Positions 24,526 to 33,045 of a stretch of DNA of 64,000 nt are shown here, piece by piece. The DNA is from an uncultured Verrucomicrobiota bacterium (GTDB lineage Bacteria; Verrucomicrobiota; Verrucomicrobiia; Verrucomicrobiales; Verrucomicrobiaceae), in the NCBI GenBank assembly GCA_903848465.1, contig CAINGK010000070.1, positions 1 through 64,000 of the forward strand, read 5' to 3'. Position 1 is the stretch's first letter; every line of letters begins with the position of its first letter. Made by a program: the position numbers and the translations under genes. Below the pieces are notes generated by a model. The model was not told the DNA's origin and ran no database searches. It saw only the letters and a list, made by a program, of their open reading frames with translations.

Positions 24526-25908
24526 TCATTTGGACCCGGCGTTGGGGGTGGTGAGTTCCGGAATGTCCAGAGCGTGCAGTTCACGCCCAAACTGTTCACT
24601 ATCCGAGTCTAGGAGAATCATGCCATTGAGCACCGCAACGACGTCGGTCCACCGTTTGAGAGAGGCCAGCCTCCGACTTCCGTCCTCCGTGCCATCGGAG
24701 ATCCACAAGTCCGTGTCCGAGGTTGCGTTCTTGCGTTCGACCAACACGCGTCCATCGGCCATCGGGATCAGTTTGAAAATCTCCGCATCTTCATCTCCAA
24801 GGGCAATGTCGGTCACGAGGTGAGTGCCGCTCTTGGTGCCGTCAGAGCACCAAAGCTCAAGTCCATGCTTGCCGTCATCCATGACAAAAAAGAGCCGTTC
24901 CCCAGCGACCACTGGGCGGGGTTGAGGAGCTCTTGGAAAAGAGAAGGAGGCTTCCTTGTACGGATCGCTGTCCAAGATGTTCTTGGTTCCTGCGACAGTA
25001 CCATCACTCGTCCACAAACCGCAGCGTCGGGTGCGATCATGGGCGAGTATCATTCCATTGTCTCCCACACGATCGAACCAGAGTTCAGAGGTAAAATTAT
25101 CGGGCCACCACGACGCCACTTTAGCAACGGATTTCCCATCTGTATTCCACAGTTCCAGAGGTGGCTTCAGTTGCCCATTGGGTAACATCAAAACTCCATT
25201 GGGCAGGGAAACGAACTGATTGATTCCATCATCATTGTCAAAGGTCGGCAGTCCCGGCAACGCCAGCTTTTTCAATCCTGAGCGCGTTCCATCGATGCTC
25301 CAAAGAACCCTGCCATACAAATCCAGCTTCAACATGGCCCCTTTCAGCATCGCACCATCGGTGTAATCATCCCAGCCATCGAATGGCACCGCGAGGATTT
25401 CAGTCACGCCAGTGTGGAGATTGAGGGACACCAATCCATGCCTTTCGTAGTCGCCATGAAGTGAAAGCACCAGACGATCTTTGATTAAAAAAGGCAGGGC
25501 ATGTTTGCAGACATCCTTGCCGTCTTCTGAAATGGGCCGCGTTCCAGCCTCGGTGCCGTCCGTCACCCAGACTCGGCTGCCTTTCCCAAGGGCAGCGTTA
25601 GGTCCTTGGAAGTACAAGCGGTTCTCAAACACAAAAGGGTTGTCGAAAATCGATCCATGCTCCTGCAGCGGAAAATCTTTGATGCGTCGCGTTCCTGCCG
25701 TGCTGCCATCTGAGCAATAGAGCGACCACTTCGTTTCGCCGCCCTGATTGGAGGCAGCCTTGAACCAGGCCTTGCCATCCCATACAAAAAAAACTGAATG
25801 GCTGGAGCCGTCTCGCCCTGGATACAGGTCGGCGACCAAACGCAGTTTGGCGGGTTCCGCGACAGCGGTGGCCAGCATGACCCCAAAGCAAAGAAATGAA
25901 CGCCACAT
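24526..25908 (-). CDS. Exported ELWxSDGT-repeat beta-propeller protein
   Basis: 460 residues with a signal peptide (FLCFGVMLATAVA). At least seven repeats end in variants of LWxSDGTxxGT: SLYCSDGSTAGT, RVWVTDGTEAGT, VLWSIDGTRSG, ELWNTDGKS, GLWTSDGTVAGT, ELWCSDGTKSGT and DLWISDGTEDGS, so a seven-bladed propeller is likely. In other bacteria this repeat occurs in secreted or surface proteins; a biochemical activity is not established. No anchor or sorting motif is seen at the C-terminus. It is transcribed on its own, in the same direction as the AraC gene upstream but with no visible functional tie. Confidence 0.85.
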   Translation of the reverse strand: MWRSFLCFGVMLATAVAEPAKLRLVADLYPGRDGSSHSVFFVWDGKAWFKAASNQGGETKWSLYCSDGSTAGTRRIKDFPLQEHGSIFDNPFVFENRLYFQGPNAALGKGSRVWVTDGTEAGTRPISEDGKDVCKHALPFLIKDRLVLSLHGDYERHGLVSLNLHTGVTEILAVPFDGWDDYTDGAMLKGAMLKLDLYGRVLWSIDGTRSGLKKLALPGLPTFDNDDGINQFVSLPNGVLMLPNGQLKPPLELWNTDGKSVAKVASWWPDNFTSELWFDRVGDNGMILAHDRTRRCGLWTSDGTVAGTKNILDSDPYKEASFSFPRAPQPRPVVAGERLFFVMDDGKHGLELWCSDGTKSGTHLVTDIALGDEDAEIFKLIPMADGRVLVERKNATSDTDLWISDGTEDGSRRLASLKRWTDVVAVLNGMILLDSDSEQFGRELHALDIPELTTPNAGSK

Positions 25909-25958
25909 ATTTGTCAGCTTAATGAACTGAGCTTGTGATCGTCAAGGCTGGATTCAAT

Positions 25959-26792
25959 TCACACTCTCCCTCGATATTCCCCCGGTGCCACGCCGACCCA
26001 GCGCTTGAAAACGCGTGAAAAGATCGCAGCATTCGCATAGCCGACGTTTGAAGCCACGACTTCGAGCTTGTCGTTCCCGGCTTCGAGAAACCGGCGGGCC
26101 TGTTCCATGCGCAGGCAAGTGAGATGCTGCATGGGGCTGCGGCCCAGCTCTTTCATGCACAGGCGCCGCAGGTGCTCAGGGCTGCAGTGGCTGCGATGCG
26201 CCAGTTCGGCCAGAGTCCAGTCGCGCATCAGGTCCTGCTCCACATCGGCCCACAGCTTTGCCACTCGAGGTTCGCGGCTGCGCCAGGGCTGGGCAATGCG
26301 GCGGATGGTAGCATGCAGCAGCTCCAGCCAATGATGCAGCAGACGCTGCTCGCGCTCGCCCTCCCATTCGGCACGCACGCCATGGATGATGCGTACGATT
26401 TCATCCGCATGCGCTGTTGGCATCACTGGCGATGCCGCACCGACCACCGGCGTGACGAAATTCGGCTCGTCATAACGCACCCAGGCAAAACACCAGCGCT
26501 CGCGTCCCTTCGCTTCAAAGGCATTCAGCACCCGAGGTGGTGCCAGACATACCATGCCCGGCTTCACTCGCTGCCAGCGACCGTCGAGCAAAATGGAACC
26601 CTCGCCACTCACACAGGCCAGCACAAAACTACCCGTCGGACTCATGCGCACCCTTCGATATGGCGGCAGCGCTTCATCCAAGCCAAAGCGCGCGATGCGG
26701 TGCGTCGTCATCTCCACACATTCCCGCGCCTCCACCACCCAGCGCCGCGTGCGGGGGCCGTCGAGGGTGGTTTCGGTGAGGTCGTGGCTCAT
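25959..26792 (-). CDS. AraC-family transcription regulator
   Basis: 277 residues from MSHDLTETTL (frame open 42 bases further). An N-terminal cupin-like sensing domain (about 20-130, GSFVLACVSGEGSILLDGRW, VKPGMVCLAPP) is followed by two helix-turn-helix motifs: WTLAELAHRSHCSPEHLRRL near 190 and KLEVVASNVGYANAAIFSRV near 240, ending in the family's FKRWVGVAPGEYR. It lies divergent from the large DUF1080/cytochrome gene with a 115-base shared promoter region, so it is the natural candidate to control that gene in response to a sugar. Confidence 0.92.
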   Translation of the reverse strand: MSHDLTETTLDGPRTRRWVVEARECVEMTTHRIARFGLDEALPPYRRVRMSPTGSFVLACVSGEGSILLDGRWQRVKPGMVCLAPPRVLNAFEAKGRERWCFAWVRYDEPNFVTPVVGAASPVMPTAHADEIVRIIHGVRAEWEGEREQRLLHHWLELLHATIRRIAQPWRSREPRVAKLWADVEQDLMRDWTLAELAHRSHCSPEHLRRLCMKELGRSPMQHLTCLRMEQARRFLEAGNDKLEVVASNVGYANAAIFSRVFKRWVGVAPGEYRGRV

Positions 26793-26907
26793 ACAGTCGG
26801 CACTTAACCTCGGAAGCCTGGCAATGTCACGCACAGGTGCATTTCAGGCATGACACCGTGCATGTCATCCTGCTAGGCTGCGTTTATCCAACCCGTTATT
26901 CCAACTC

Positions 26908-29900
26908 ATGAAGCACATCTTCTCTCTGCTCCTTCTTACCACGGCTCTCCACGCGGAGCCGATTTCCCTCTTTGACGGCAAGACGCTCGACGGCTGGGAC
27001 TTTGATCCCAAGATCTGGCGCGTTGAAGACGGCATGATCACTGGCGGCTCCACGACAGAAAAGATCAAAGAGAACCACTTCATCTGCACGAAGAAGAACT
27101 ATCAGAATTTCGATCTGAAGCTCAAGATCAAGGTCAGCGGCGATCCCAAGACCGGCATGCTCAACAGCGGCATCCAGATTCGCAGCCTGCGCGTTCCCGG
27201 CGGCGCTCACATGACCGGCTATCAGGTCGATTGCGGTGCAGGATGGTTTGGCAAGATCTATGATGAGTTCCGCCGCAACAAGGTCATTTGGGCACCCACG
27301 CCGGAGCAGCAGGCCGCGCTGGACAAGGCCATCGATGTCTTCGGCTGGAATGAGTACCGCATCCGCGCGGAGGGGCCGCGCATCCAGACATGGATCAATG
27401 GCGTCCACTGCATCGACTACACGGAGACGGACAAGAACATCGCGCTGGATGGCCTCATTGGCCCGCAGGTGCATAGCGGTGGCGTCTGCCTCGTGCAGGT
27501 CAAAGACGTGACGATTGAAGAACTGCCGCCGACGCCTGGCGCGCCGACTTGGGAATCACTCGGCGGCATTGATGCCGCACGCAAACTCGTCGCCCCGCCG
27601 CCGAAGCCGCAGGCCGATGCCGCAGCCGCACCGAAGCGTGACATCAGCTACAACAACGTCCAGGGCACCGCCTTGAGCGCCGAGGAGCAAATGAAGAAGT
27701 TCCACCTGCCCGAAGGCTATGAGATCGAACTCGTCGTCAAAGAAAGCGAAGGGCTCGGCAAATTCGTCAGTGTTTATTTTGATCAACGAGGGCGAATGTG
27801 GACGCAGACTGCACTGGAGTATCCCGTGGATGCGAATGAAAACCCCGCCGCCGCCGAGGCGGTGTATGCGGCCCATGGCAAGGACAAGGTGCTCGTCTAT
27901 CCACGGGAGTCGGTCAATGGGCCGATTCCCGCGGGTGGACTCACCCATCCCACCGTCTTCGCCGATGGCCTCGCCATCCCGACCGGCATGCTACCTTGGG
28001 GCAATGGCGACACCTGCTACGTGCAGCATGGTCACGATCTGAAGCTCTACAAAGACACCAATGGCGATGGCAAGGCCGACAAGTTCGACGTCATCCTCAC
28101 CGGCTTCGGCGTGCAGGACTCGCACCTGTTTCCACATCAGTTCACCCGAGCCCCCGGCGGCTGGATCTGGATGGCGCAGGGCCTCTTCAACAATAGCAAG
28201 GTTCACAAGCCCGGCAGCGATGTCGTCGTAGAGTACCCCAAGTGCGGCATGGCCCGCTTCCGTCCGGATGGCAGCGAGTTTGAAATGACCAGCGTCGGCC
28301 CCAACAACATCTGGGGTCTCGTCATCACCGGCGAAGGCGAGACCTTCATTCAGGAGGCCAATGACTATGGCTACCCGATCATGCCCTTCCACGAGTACGC
28401 CTACTACCCCGGCGGCATGGAGGCCCTCAAGAAGAGCTACCAGCCCGACTTCCCTCCGCAGGCCGAGTTTCGCATGGGCGGCACCGGATTGAGCGGCCTT
28501 GCTCTGATCGAAAGCGGTGCTCTTCGCGACCCCAAAGCGGCACACACCATGGCCGTCGCCAATCCCATCACCTCAAAGATTCAAACCCTCGGCATGCATC
28601 GCGACGGTGCGTATTGGAAACTTGAACAACTCCCCGACCTCATCACCTGCGACGATCCCTTTTTCCGCCCCGTGGGCCTGACCAACGGTCCCGACGGCTG
28701 CATCTATATCATCGACTGGTATAACAAAATCATCTCTCACAATGAGGTGCCGCGCACGCATCCAGACCGAGATAAGACAAGGGGTCGCATCTGGCGCGTG
28801 AAGCCGAAGGGCGCGAAGACGGAAGTGGCGGACTTCACGAAGTTGAGCGGTGATGAACTCAACGCCGCACTCAAGGATGGCCCTGTTGGCAAATCTCAAA
28901 TTGTTTGGCAAACTCTCAGCGACAGAAAGCAGCTTGCCGCGAGTTATTGGGCTGCATCAGAGTATGCCTACCCCAGAGAGAGCGTTCAACTCCGCGCCAT
29001 TGGTCGCAATCTCGCCGCTCAAAACATCGGTGAACTGCTCGCCTTCGCCAAGCCTTCCCTTCCCGGCCCCACGATCCAGTCATCGCGCGGCCCGAAGCAA
29101 ATCCCTGTGCGTGAGGCCTATGACCGTGAGTTCGAGCGTTTCCTCGTGCGCATGTTTCTGGAGCGTCACCCGGATGTTGTCGCTAAGTTCCTCGACACCA
29201 AAGCTGCGGCTAAGCTGCCGCTAGAAGCCCGCGTGCTTGCCTCGCTCGCTTTGGAGCCGAAAGCCAGTGCCTCGCGTGTGGCCAAGTTGCTGCCGCAGCT
29301 TGATCGCGCCCCGAATGACGAAGAACTACTGCGTCTCGCGCAGTTCCCGACTGAACCCGGCGTTGGCGACGCCCTGAAGGCGCTCCTAACGAATGAGAAA
29401 TCGCGAGTCGTTGTTGCCGAGAAGCTACTCGCGCAGCGCACCAAGCTCGATGCAAAACAGATCGCGCCGCTGCTGACTGAGACAGCTAGAGAGATTCTGC
29501 AAAATGATGCAGGCACTCCTGCCCGCATTACTTTGGCGCTGCAACTCATCGGCGGTTTCCAGCTCACCGCACTTGAAAGCAATATCGTCGCACTCGTGAA
29601 GAAGCAGAGTTCCGTGGCGATGCTCAACACCCTGCGTGATCTCCACAGCGACGCGGCCGATCTCTTCGCCTCCCTTGCCAAATCCGATCCCGATCCCTTC
29701 ACCCGCGATGCCGCACTCGAAGCCCTCGCGGCCTCTCGTGCGCACGATGCCGCTACCAAGCTCCTCGGTTTGTATCCTTCGCTCCAGCCAGCGCAGCGCC
29801 GTGCAGCGCTAAACGCTCTCGCCAGCACCAAGGCAGGAGCGCAGACCATCGTCGCCGCCTTGCTCGACAAAATCCTGCCGCAGGCGGACCTCGATGGCCC

Positions 29901-31008
29901 CACGGTCGAACGTCTCGCCACCGTGCTCGGCAATGACCCTGCGCTCGAAAAACTCCAGCAGCAGCTCGGCGGCATCTTCCGCGAGGTCTTGTTGCTCGAT
30001 GGTGAGGACAATGCCTGGGTGGACTCCAAGATCACGCTCGACGGCCCCTTCACCATCGAGACCTGGGTGCGGCTTGCACCGAACATTGGCAATCAGGACG
30101 ACATCCTCGGCGCGCCCGGCGGACCTGAGATGAATTTCTTCGGTTCCAAGTTCCGCGTCTATGCCGGTTCGGAGTTGAAAGATGTTGCAACATCTACCAA
30201 ACCGATGACGCCCGATCTGTGGACGCACATTGCCGTGACACGCGACGCCCAAGGCATCATTCGCATCTACCAAAACGGTGAACTCGACGCCACTGGCACC
30301 AAACCCGCACCCGCCAAGTGGGAAAACTGCCGTATCGGCTGGAGCGGCCCGAAAGGCGGCACCGAGGGCGTGATGACCGAGTTCCGCATCTGGAACTGCG
30401 CACGGACCGCAGCGGAGATCCGCGCCAATTTTGACCGCATCCTTGAATCCGCCGAAGGCATGAAACGCTACGACCATGCCTGGGGCAAGCTTGAAAAGGG
30501 AGCCCGCGTCGCCAAGACCATCGACACCCCACCGCTGCTCACCGAGGAGCAGGCCAAGACGCTCGACACCAAGTTCGCCAAATACTCCGCGCTCGCCCCG
30601 AAAGGCAACGCAGCAAACGGCAAAGCCCTCAGCGCTCTCTGCATGGCCTGCCATCAGATCGGCAGTGCGGGCGGGCAGATCGGCCCAAACCTAAGTGGCG
30701 TTGGCGCGATGGGCTTGGAAGCCGTGCTCCGCAACATCCTAACTCCGAACGCCGCCATGGAGCCGGGCTACCGCATCTACCGCGTCGAAATGAAAAATGG
30801 TGATCTCATCGACGCCTTCTTTGTCAGTGAAGACAAGAACGCCACCGTCATCCGCATGCCCGGATTACCAGACCGCCGCCTCGACAAGAAGGACATTCGG
30901 AGCACGAAGTTCATTCGGCGTTCCTTGATGCCCGAGGGTTTGCTCGATGCACTTCAGGAGCAGCAGGTGGCCGATCTGCTGGCTTATTTGATGACTTTGA
31001 GGGGCTAG
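26908..31008 (+). CDS. DUF1080 / PVC dehydrogenase / LamG / cytochrome c multidomain protein
   Basis: 1366 residues, secreted (signal HIFSLLLLTTALHA). Residues about 20-205 are DUF1080, the 3-keto-disaccharide hydrolase-type fold (ISLFDGKTLDGWD, NSGIQIRSLRVPGG). About 255-620 is the PVC membrane-bound-dehydrogenase propeller (FHLPEGYEIELVV, TNGPDGCIYIIDWYNKI). HEAT-like helices fill about 640-1015, a LamG-like sandwich about 1025-1180 (FTIETWVRL, DLWTHIAVTRD), and a C-terminal heme domain carries LCMACHQIGSAGGQIGPNL near residue 1243. It may bind a glycan, cleave an oxidised glycoside and pass electrons to heme. AraC regulator is divergent. Confidence 0.9.
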   Translation: MKHIFSLLLLTTALHAEPISLFDGKTLDGWDFDPKIWRVEDGMITGGSTTEKIKENHFICTKKNYQNFDLKLKIKVSGDPKTGMLNSGIQIRSLRVPGGAHMTGYQVDCGAGWFGKIYDEFRRNKVIWAPTPEQQAALDKAIDVFGWNEYRIRAEGPRIQTWINGVHCIDYTETDKNIALDGLIGPQVHSGGVCLVQVKDVTIEELPPTPGAPTWESLGGIDAARKLVAPPPKPQADAAAAPKRDISYNNVQGTALSAEEQMKKFHLPEGYEIELVVKESEGLGKFVSVYFDQRGRMWTQTALEYPVDANENPAAAEAVYAAHGKDKVLVYPRESVNGPIPAGGLTHPTVFADGLAIPTGMLPWGNGDTCYVQHGHDLKLYKDTNGDGKADKFDVILTGFGVQDSHLFPHQFTRAPGGWIWMAQGLFNNSKVHKPGSDVVVEYPKCGMARFRPDGSEFEMTSVGPNNIWGLVITGEGETFIQEANDYGYPIMPFHEYAYYPGGMEALKKSYQPDFPPQAEFRMGGTGLSGLALIESGALRDPKAAHTMAVANPITSKIQTLGMHRDGAYWKLEQLPDLITCDDPFFRPVGLTNGPDGCIYIIDWYNKIISHNEVPRTHPDRDKTRGRIWRVKPKGAKTEVADFTKLSGDELNAALKDGPVGKSQIVWQTLSDRKQLAASYWAASEYAYPRESVQLRAIGRNLAAQNIGELLAFAKPSLPGPTIQSSRGPKQIPVREAYDREFERFLVRMFLERHPDVVAKFLDTKAAAKLPLEARVLASLALEPKASASRVAKLLPQLDRAPNDEELLRLAQFPTEPGVGDALKALLTNEKSRVVVAEKLLAQRTKLDAKQIAPLLTETAREILQNDAGTPARITLALQLIGGFQLTALESNIVALVKKQSSVAMLNTLRDLHSDAADLFASLAKSDPDPFTRDAALEALAASRAHDAATKLLGLYPSLQPAQRRAALNALASTKAGAQTIVAALLDKILPQADLDGPTVERLATVLGNDPALEKLQQQLGGIFREVLLLDGEDNAWVDSKITLDGPFTIETWVRLAPNIGNQDDILGAPGGPEMNFFGSKFRVYAGSELKDVATSTKPMTPDLWTHIAVTRDAQGIIRIYQNGELDATGTKPAPAKWENCRIGWSGPKGGTEGVMTEFRIWNCARTAAEIRANFDRILESAEGMKRYDHAWGKLEKGARVAKTIDTPPLLTEEQAKTLDTKFAKYSALAPKGNAANGKALSALCMACHQIGSAGGQIGPNLSGVGAMGLEAVLRNILTPNAAMEPGYRIYRVEMKNGDLIDAFFVSEDKNATVIRMPGLPDRRLDKKDIRSTKFIRRSLMPEGLLDALQEQQVADLLAYLMTLRG

Positions 31009-31011
31009 GCT

Positions 31012-31122
31012 CAAGGAGAGGGACTTGCAAAGTCCCGGATTGGTTATTTGGAGGGCATCTCTCAAAACCAAGCCAGGACTTAGCAAGTCCTGCTCCTTGT
31101 ACTTGGCAAGCGCCTCTCCTTG
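31012..31122 (+). other. Structured intergenic element with nested hairpins
   Basis: CAAGGAGAGG 31012-31021 pairs with CCTCTCCTTG 31113-31122. Inside lie GGGACTT-GCA-AAGTCCC (31020-31036) and CAGGACTT-AGC-AAGTCCTG (31074-31092). The two inner hairpins share GGACTT/AAGTCC stems. It begins 4 bases after the cytochrome gene stop and ends 14 bases before the next start. It could be an mRNA processing or leader structure, or a repeat element; no poly-T run, so not a standard terminator. Confidence 0.65.
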
Positions 31123-31136
31123 GAATAAGCCCAGCA

Positions 31137-32357
31137 ATGCCGTCCGCCACCAACGAACCCGCCACCAAACCTGCCGCGCCGGCAGATCTGGAAATCAAAG
31201 ATGCCCAGCTCATCTTCAACCACGTCTGGAAACAGCTCGAAGAAGACTATGGCCGCGAGAAGCTGCGGTTCCCGAAAGAGCTGATCCTTCTCGGTGGCGC
31301 ACCAGGTGCGGGCAAGGGCACCAACACAGATTTCATTCGCAGTGTGCGTGGCATCACGGCCCAGCCGATTGTGGTCAGCGCGCTGCTCGACAGCCCGGAA
31401 GCACAAAAGCTCAAAGCCCAGGGCGGCATGGTGGGTGACCGCGAAGTGGTGGGCATTCTCATCCGCAAACTCCTCGAACCCGAGCAGCAAAACGGCGCGA
31501 TCCTTGATGGCTTCCCCCGCACCAAGGTGCAGGTGGAGTGTTTGAAGATGCTCTTTGACGAGATGATCCGCCTTCGTCGAGATTTTTCGGAGACACCCGA
31601 TGCAGCGCATTTCAAGCAGCCCATCTTCCACATCATGGTGCTGTTTGTCGATGAGGCGGAAAGCATCGCCCGGCAGCTCAAGCGCGGCCAGGAGGTGCTG
31701 GCGCACAATGCGGAAGTCCGCAGCTCGGGCCTCGGAGAGCTGTGGGAGGAACGCGCCACGGACTTCGATCCTGCTCTGGCGCGCAATCGCTACAAGGTCT
31801 TCAAAGAGAAGACCTACGATGCACTCGTCTCACTGAAGGAGATCTTCCACTACCACTTCATCAATGCGCAGGCACCGCTGGAACTGGTGCAGGACAACAT
31901 CATCCGCGAGCTGGAGTACCAAAGTTCCCTCGAACTCGACCCGCGCACCTTCGACCAACTGCGCGATCTGCCGCTGGCCAGCGAGATCGTGCGGCATGCG
32001 CGGCAGGATCTCGTGCGTCGTCTCGACAGTTACAAGGTGGAGAAGCCGGAGCTTATGCAGGCGGTGGTCACCTTCATCGAGGAGAAAATGATGCCCATCA
32101 TTGTGCGTCATGCCATCTCCGGGCGCGCTGACATCAATAGCGAGGACAAGCTTTTCCATGATCCCGAAGCTCTGGCGATGCTCATCGACATCTTCTCCGA
32201 ACGCGGCTACCACGCCACGGCTGACCTGCACCGTATTGAGATCCCGGAACGCTTTGATCTGCAAACCGGCCTGATTCACTGCCGCAAGAAAAAAGTCTTC
32301 CGCTTCCGCATCATCTTCAAAGGCTCCGAAATTCGGCGCGGACAGTTCATGCCATAA
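31137..32357 (+). CDS. Adenylate-kinase-like nucleotide kinase with a C-terminal extension
   Basis: 406 residues. Residues about 45-260 resemble an adenylate kinase: P-loop ILLGGAPGAGKGTNTDF near 50, NMP-binding region, GAILDGFPRTKVQVE near 120, and a long helical insert. The last 150 residues (HAISGRADINSEDKLFHDPEALAML...) are not part of normal adenylate kinase, which has about 215 residues, and I do not recognise them. No signal peptide, so cytoplasmic. The role may be nucleotide phosphorylation or phosphate sensing rather than housekeeping. The HslV-like gene starts 55 bases downstream, probably the same transcript. Confidence 0.75.
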   Translation: MPSATNEPATKPAAPADLEIKDAQLIFNHVWKQLEEDYGREKLRFPKELILLGGAPGAGKGTNTDFIRSVRGITAQPIVVSALLDSPEAQKLKAQGGMVGDREVVGILIRKLLEPEQQNGAILDGFPRTKVQVECLKMLFDEMIRLRRDFSETPDAAHFKQPIFHIMVLFVDEAESIARQLKRGQEVLAHNAEVRSSGLGELWEERATDFDPALARNRYKVFKEKTYDALVSLKEIFHYHFINAQAPLELVQDNIIRELEYQSSLELDPRTFDQLRDLPLASEIVRHARQDLVRRLDSYKVEKPELMQAVVTFIEEKMMPIIVRHAISGRADINSEDKLFHDPEALAMLIDIFSERGYHATADLHRIEIPERFDLQTGLIHCRKKKVFRFRIIFKGSEIRRGQFMP

Positions 32358-32412
32358 AGCGTGCTGTTTGAGGGTTGCGGTATCCCCGCGCTCCCACTAC
32401 ACATCACGTCTC

Positions 32413-33015
32413 ATGTCAACCATCGTAGTTACTCAGAAGAATGGCGTCGCTTGCATCGGCGCAGACACACTCAGTTGTCTCGGCTCCTTGCGCCAAAAGG
32501 CGCAGCACGTCGTCAACAAGACCAAGATCACCAAGATCAGCGACACCTTCATCGGTCTCACCGGCACCTCGGCAAGTCTGGTGGTGATGAATAGCTACTT
32601 TTCCAATGCGGACCGCCCGCGTGACTTTTCTTCCTGTGAGGCCATTTTTGAAACCTTCCGTCACTCGCACGCCTGGCTGAAGGCCGAGTACTTCATGGCC
32701 GCCATGCCGGACAAAGGCGAGGAGTACGAGACTACGCAGTTCTACGGCCTGCTGGCAAACCCGCACGGCATCTTCGCCATCTACTCCTACCGCTCCGCTC
32801 AGCAGTTTCACAAATTTTGGGCCGCAGGCTCCGGCCGTGACTACGCCCTCGGTGCCATGCAAACGGCGTATGACAAGTGCAAGACCGCTGAGGAAATCGC
32901 GCGAGCCGGCCTCGAAGCCGCCGCTGAGTTCGACAGCGCCACCAGCGCGCCCTTTGAAATTCACAACGTCCCGCTGATCTCGGCGGTGAAACCGAAAACC
33001 TCCCGCAAGAAATAG
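32413..33015 (+). CDS. HslV/proteasome-beta-like Ntn hydrolase with Ser in place of Thr1
   Basis: 200 residues from MSTIVVTQKNG; the longer frame from 32368 would bury the nucleophile. After Met removal the sequence begins S-T-I-V, where HslV has T-T-I-V. Asp17 is in ACIGADTLS and a Lys in NKTKITKISD takes the place of Lys33 with a four-residue shift; AAGSGRDYALGAM matches the HslV GSGG region. So a Ser-Asp-Lys active site appears complete. Bacillus CodW (ClpQ) is a known Ser-type HslV relative. No HslU ATPase gene is next to it; the partner may be the adenylate-kinase-like protein or be elsewhere. Confidence 0.72.
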   Translation: MSTIVVTQKNGVACIGADTLSCLGSLRQKAQHVVNKTKITKISDTFIGLTGTSASLVVMNSYFSNADRPRDFSSCEAIFETFRHSHAWLKAEYFMAAMPDKGEEYETTQFYGLLANPHGIFAIYSYRSAQQFHKFWAAGSGRDYALGAMQTAYDKCKTAEEIARAGLEAAAEFDSATSAPFEIHNVPLISAVKPKTSRKK

Positions 33016-33045
33016 CTTCTTGGGTCTTTCTTCTCTCCTCCAACC

